The notes beneath the pieces are model-generated. The model was not told where the DNA came from, ran no database searches, and worked only from the letters and a program-made list of their open reading frames with translations. Both the position numbers and the translations under genes were made by a program. Shown here piece by piece: positions 14,182 to 15,525 of a stretch of 15,525 nucleotides of DNA. Where the stretch lies: positions 1 to 15,525 of the forward strand of contig CAZWJH010000061.1 in assembly GCA_964634755.1 (NCBI GenBank). The letters are read 5' to 3'. Source of the stretch: JALXDT01 sp964634755. GTDB lineage: Bacteria > Acidobacteriota > Aminicenantia > JAMOAD01. Numbering within the stretch: the stretch's first letter is position 1; the number at the start of each line of letters is the position of its first letter.

Positions 14182-14310
14182 ATGAGCAATGATAATAAGA
14201 AAAATTTTGATAAAAAGTTAGTAAAAACATCCCATTTGAGTATATTAAATTTATCTGTTGATAAAAATAAACTTAAAGGAGAAAAAGGATATGCGGAAAA
14301 GAATCGTTAA
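14182..14310 (+). CDS. Small lysine-rich ORF (42 residues) leading the tetR operon
   Basis: ATG at 14182 to TAA at 14308-14310, encoding 42 residues that begin MSNDNKKNF and are rich in Lys and Asn. There is no signal peptide, membrane segment or recognised domain. AAAGGAG (14166-14172) lies 9 nt before the ATG, a better ribosome-binding site than most genes here have. The ORF overlaps the tetR start by 20 nt in another frame, so ribosomes ending at 14310 could restart at 14291. It may be a leader peptide that couples or tunes tetR translation, a real small protein, or a chance frame. I do not recognise it. Confidence 0.4.
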   Translation: MSNDNKKNFDKKLVKTSHLSILNLSVDKNKLKGEKGYAEKNR

Positions 14311-14908
14311 TTTTCTTGACAAAAGAAAGCTTGATATTTTTACAGCTGCTCTTAAATTGGCTGATAAATTCGGGCTTAGAGGGATAACAACAAAAAACTT
14401 AGCTGAAGAAATCGGTTTCAGAGAGGGTGCACTTTATAAGCATATAAAATCAAAGAGTGATATATTTGTTATGATTCTTGATATCTCTGAAAAGCTTTTG
14501 GATGAAAAATTCAAGGAGATTAAAAAAGAAAACTATTCTCCGAAAAAAAGTCTTCTTGAGTGGTTTTATTTTGCTATAGATTATCTTGAAGATTTTCCGG
14601 GTATATATAGAATAATTTTTTCCGATGAGCTTTACATAGATGATCCTATTCTTTTTGAAAAATTCAAATCCATTATTGAAAAATTGGTAAGAATTTTTCA
14701 GGAAATTATTGAAAAAGGGATAAAAAGCAATGAATTCAGGCAAGATATAGATCCCAAAATAGCTGCTATAAGATACCTTGGAATAATTCACACATCTTTT
14801 ACTCTGTGGAGTGTTTTTGAGGAGAGAAAGAAAAAGTACGGAGAAATAGCTCTTCCTATTTTATCAGAGTATTTAAGAACAATTTTAGGAGGAAAAGAAG
14901 ATGAATAA
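14291..14908 (+). CDS. TetR-family transcriptional regulator
   Basis: A 205-residue regulator. The N-terminal helix-turn-helix is clear: AALKLADKFGLRGITTKN, then LAEEIGF and GALYKHIKSKSDIF, the recognition-helix signature of the family (residues about 16-60). The helical remainder would bind an unidentified hydrophobic ligand, commonly a drug or acyl-CoA in this family. I choose the ATG at 14291, which has AAAGGAG and AAGGAT upstream, rather than the in-frame TTG at 14258. The coding frame ends by overlapping the transporter start by 8 nt (ATGAATAA, 14901-14908), so the regulator is co-translated with the protein whose expression it probably controls. The upstream palindrome just after the -10 box fits autorepression. 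Family secure, ligand unknown. Confidence 0.9.
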   Translation: MRKRIVNFLDKRKLDIFTAALKLADKFGLRGITTKNLAEEIGFREGALYKHIKSKSDIFVMILDISEKLLDEKFKEIKKENYSPKKSLLEWFYFAIDYLEDFPGIYRIIFSDELYIDDPILFEKFKSIIEKLVRIFQEIIEKGIKSNEFRQDIDPKIAAIRYLGIIHTSFTLWSVFEERKKKYGEIALPILSEYLRTILGGKEDE

Positions 14909-15525
14909 GAAAATACCTGAATTTGTTATAAGGTACAGATTTTTAGTTATCGGATTAATTATTTTAATAACTTTGGTAAGTCTCTTTGGAATTAAAAACT
15001 TAAGGTTTTCAAATGACATGATTTCATGGCTTTCTAAAAAGGATCCGAGACTTTCACTGTTTGTAAAAACATCAAAGGATTTTGCAATTAACAATCTGGT
15101 TCTTATAATGGTAAAGCCTGAGGATGGCGAGGTTTTTTCAGAAGATTTTCTTAAAAAAGTGAAGCTTTTTACAGAGGATTTGAAAGAGAAGAAGGAAATT
15201 TACATAGTAACCTCCCTGTCAAATACAAGCGATATAAGGAAAACTTCTGATGGCATTGAAGTAAAGGATTTGGTTGAAGAGATTCCAAATTCTAAGAAAG
15301 AGCTTGAAAATTTAAAAAAATATGTGCTTTCCAAAGAGAACTACAGAGGAAGTATTGTTTCTGATGATGGGAAATGGGTTGCCTTTTCTGTTTTTATTAA
15401 AGATAATGTTGATCCTATTGCTATAACGGAAAAAATTTTAATCCCAGAAGCAAAAAAAATATTCGGGGAGAATTCAAAGATTCTTTACAGCGGAATTCCA
15501 TCGGATAGCTATTTTGCTAACAAAT
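14901..15525 (+). CDS. RND/MMPL-superfamily transporter, N-terminal part (runs off the window)
   Basis: An open frame from the ATG at 14901 to the window end, 208 codons without a stop, so the protein is truncated here by the window edge only. Residues 14-31 are a hydrophobic first membrane segment preceded by a basic stretch. It is followed by FSNDMISWLSKKDPR (36-50) and a large soluble loop with NNLVLIMVKPEDG and YSGIPSD. This is the layout of RND-superfamily (MMPL, Patched-like) exporters: one helix, then a large extracytoplasmic domain. GGAGG at 14888-14892 is the ribosome-binding site and the start overlaps the tetR stop by 8 nt. Such TetR-RND pairs often handle lipids, hopanoids or drugs, and the substrate here is unknown. 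A complete protein would be expected to be 700-900 residues. Confidence 0.82.
   Translation, partial: MNKKIPEFVIRYRFLVIGLIILITLVSLFGIKNLRFSNDMISWLSKKDPRLSLFVKTSKDFAINNLVLIMVKPEDGEVFSEDFLKKVKLFTEDLKEKKEIYIVTSLSNTSDIRKTSDGIEVKDLVEEIPNSKKELENLKKYVLSKENYRGSIVSDDGKWVAFSVFIKDNVDPIAITEKILIPEAKKIFGENSKILYSGIPSDSYFANK

Noticed and set aside
14258..14290. Upstream TTG start for the TetR regulator
   Set aside because: The ATG at 14291 has a strong ribosome-binding site and gives the normal TetR N-terminus.
1..15525. Mobile elements or CRISPR arrays
   Set aside because: No transposase, integrase, Cas protein, terminal inverted repeats or regularly spaced direct repeats were seen on either strand.

Overview
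The window is 15.5 kb of AT-rich, gene-dense bacterial DNA (roughly one third G+C by eye, many Lys/Ile/Glu codons). It reads as an anaerobic or fermentative bacterium. The evidence is an acyl-CoA dehydrogenase with an Etf pair whose alpha subunit carries a ferredoxin domain, an oxygen-sensitive type of quinolinate synthase, and a KtrAB-type potassium system. The phylum cannot be assigned from this sequence alone. No rRNA, tRNA, CRISPR array, insertion sequence or phage gene was seen.

Layout. (1) 168-2842, plus strand: a HIT/GalT-superfamily nucleotidyltransferase-like protein (HxHxQ motif), overlapping by 4 nt an exported C45-type Ntn hydrolase with a TPR-like tail. (2) 7165-2848, minus strand: acyl-CoA synthetase, KtrB, KtrA and dephospho-CoA kinase, with junctions of 1 nt, 4 nt and a 1-nt overlap. 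(3) 7414-9209, plus strand: nadA overlapping by 4 nt a PP-loop ATPase resembling tRNA thiolases. (4) 12340-9211, minus strand: acyl-CoA dehydrogenase, etfB and ferredoxin-fused etfA, the gene order and architecture of the electron-bifurcating caffeyl-CoA reductase/Etf complex (CarCDE). (5) 12916-12440 (minus) and 13052-14071 (plus): a divergent pair, regulator asnC and asparagine synthetase asnA, arranged as in Escherichia coli. (6) 14100 to the window end, plus strand: a strong promoter over an inverted repeat, a 42-codon small ORF, a TetR-family regulator and the start of an RND/MMPL-type membrane transporter that runs off the end.

How the parts may work together. The acyl-CoA synthetase, CoA biosynthesis (coaE) and the dehydrogenase/Etf complex all concern acyl-CoA metabolism. 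The dehydrogenase/Etf set would reduce an enoyl-CoA with NADH and may also reduce ferredoxin. AsnC/AsnA handle asparagine supply, NadA supplies the NAD precursor quinolinate, and KtrAB takes up potassium. The TetR/RND pair is probably a self-regulated export or envelope-lipid module.

The most notable points are the CarCDE-like operon, the asnC-asnA pair with candidate operator sites, three operon-leading genes whose -10 boxes sit 5-7 nt before the start codon (candidate leaderless mRNAs), the operator and small ORF ahead of tetR, and the unusual nucleotidyltransferase/Ntn-hydrolase pair. All functional calls rest on motifs and remembered family sequences; no search was run.
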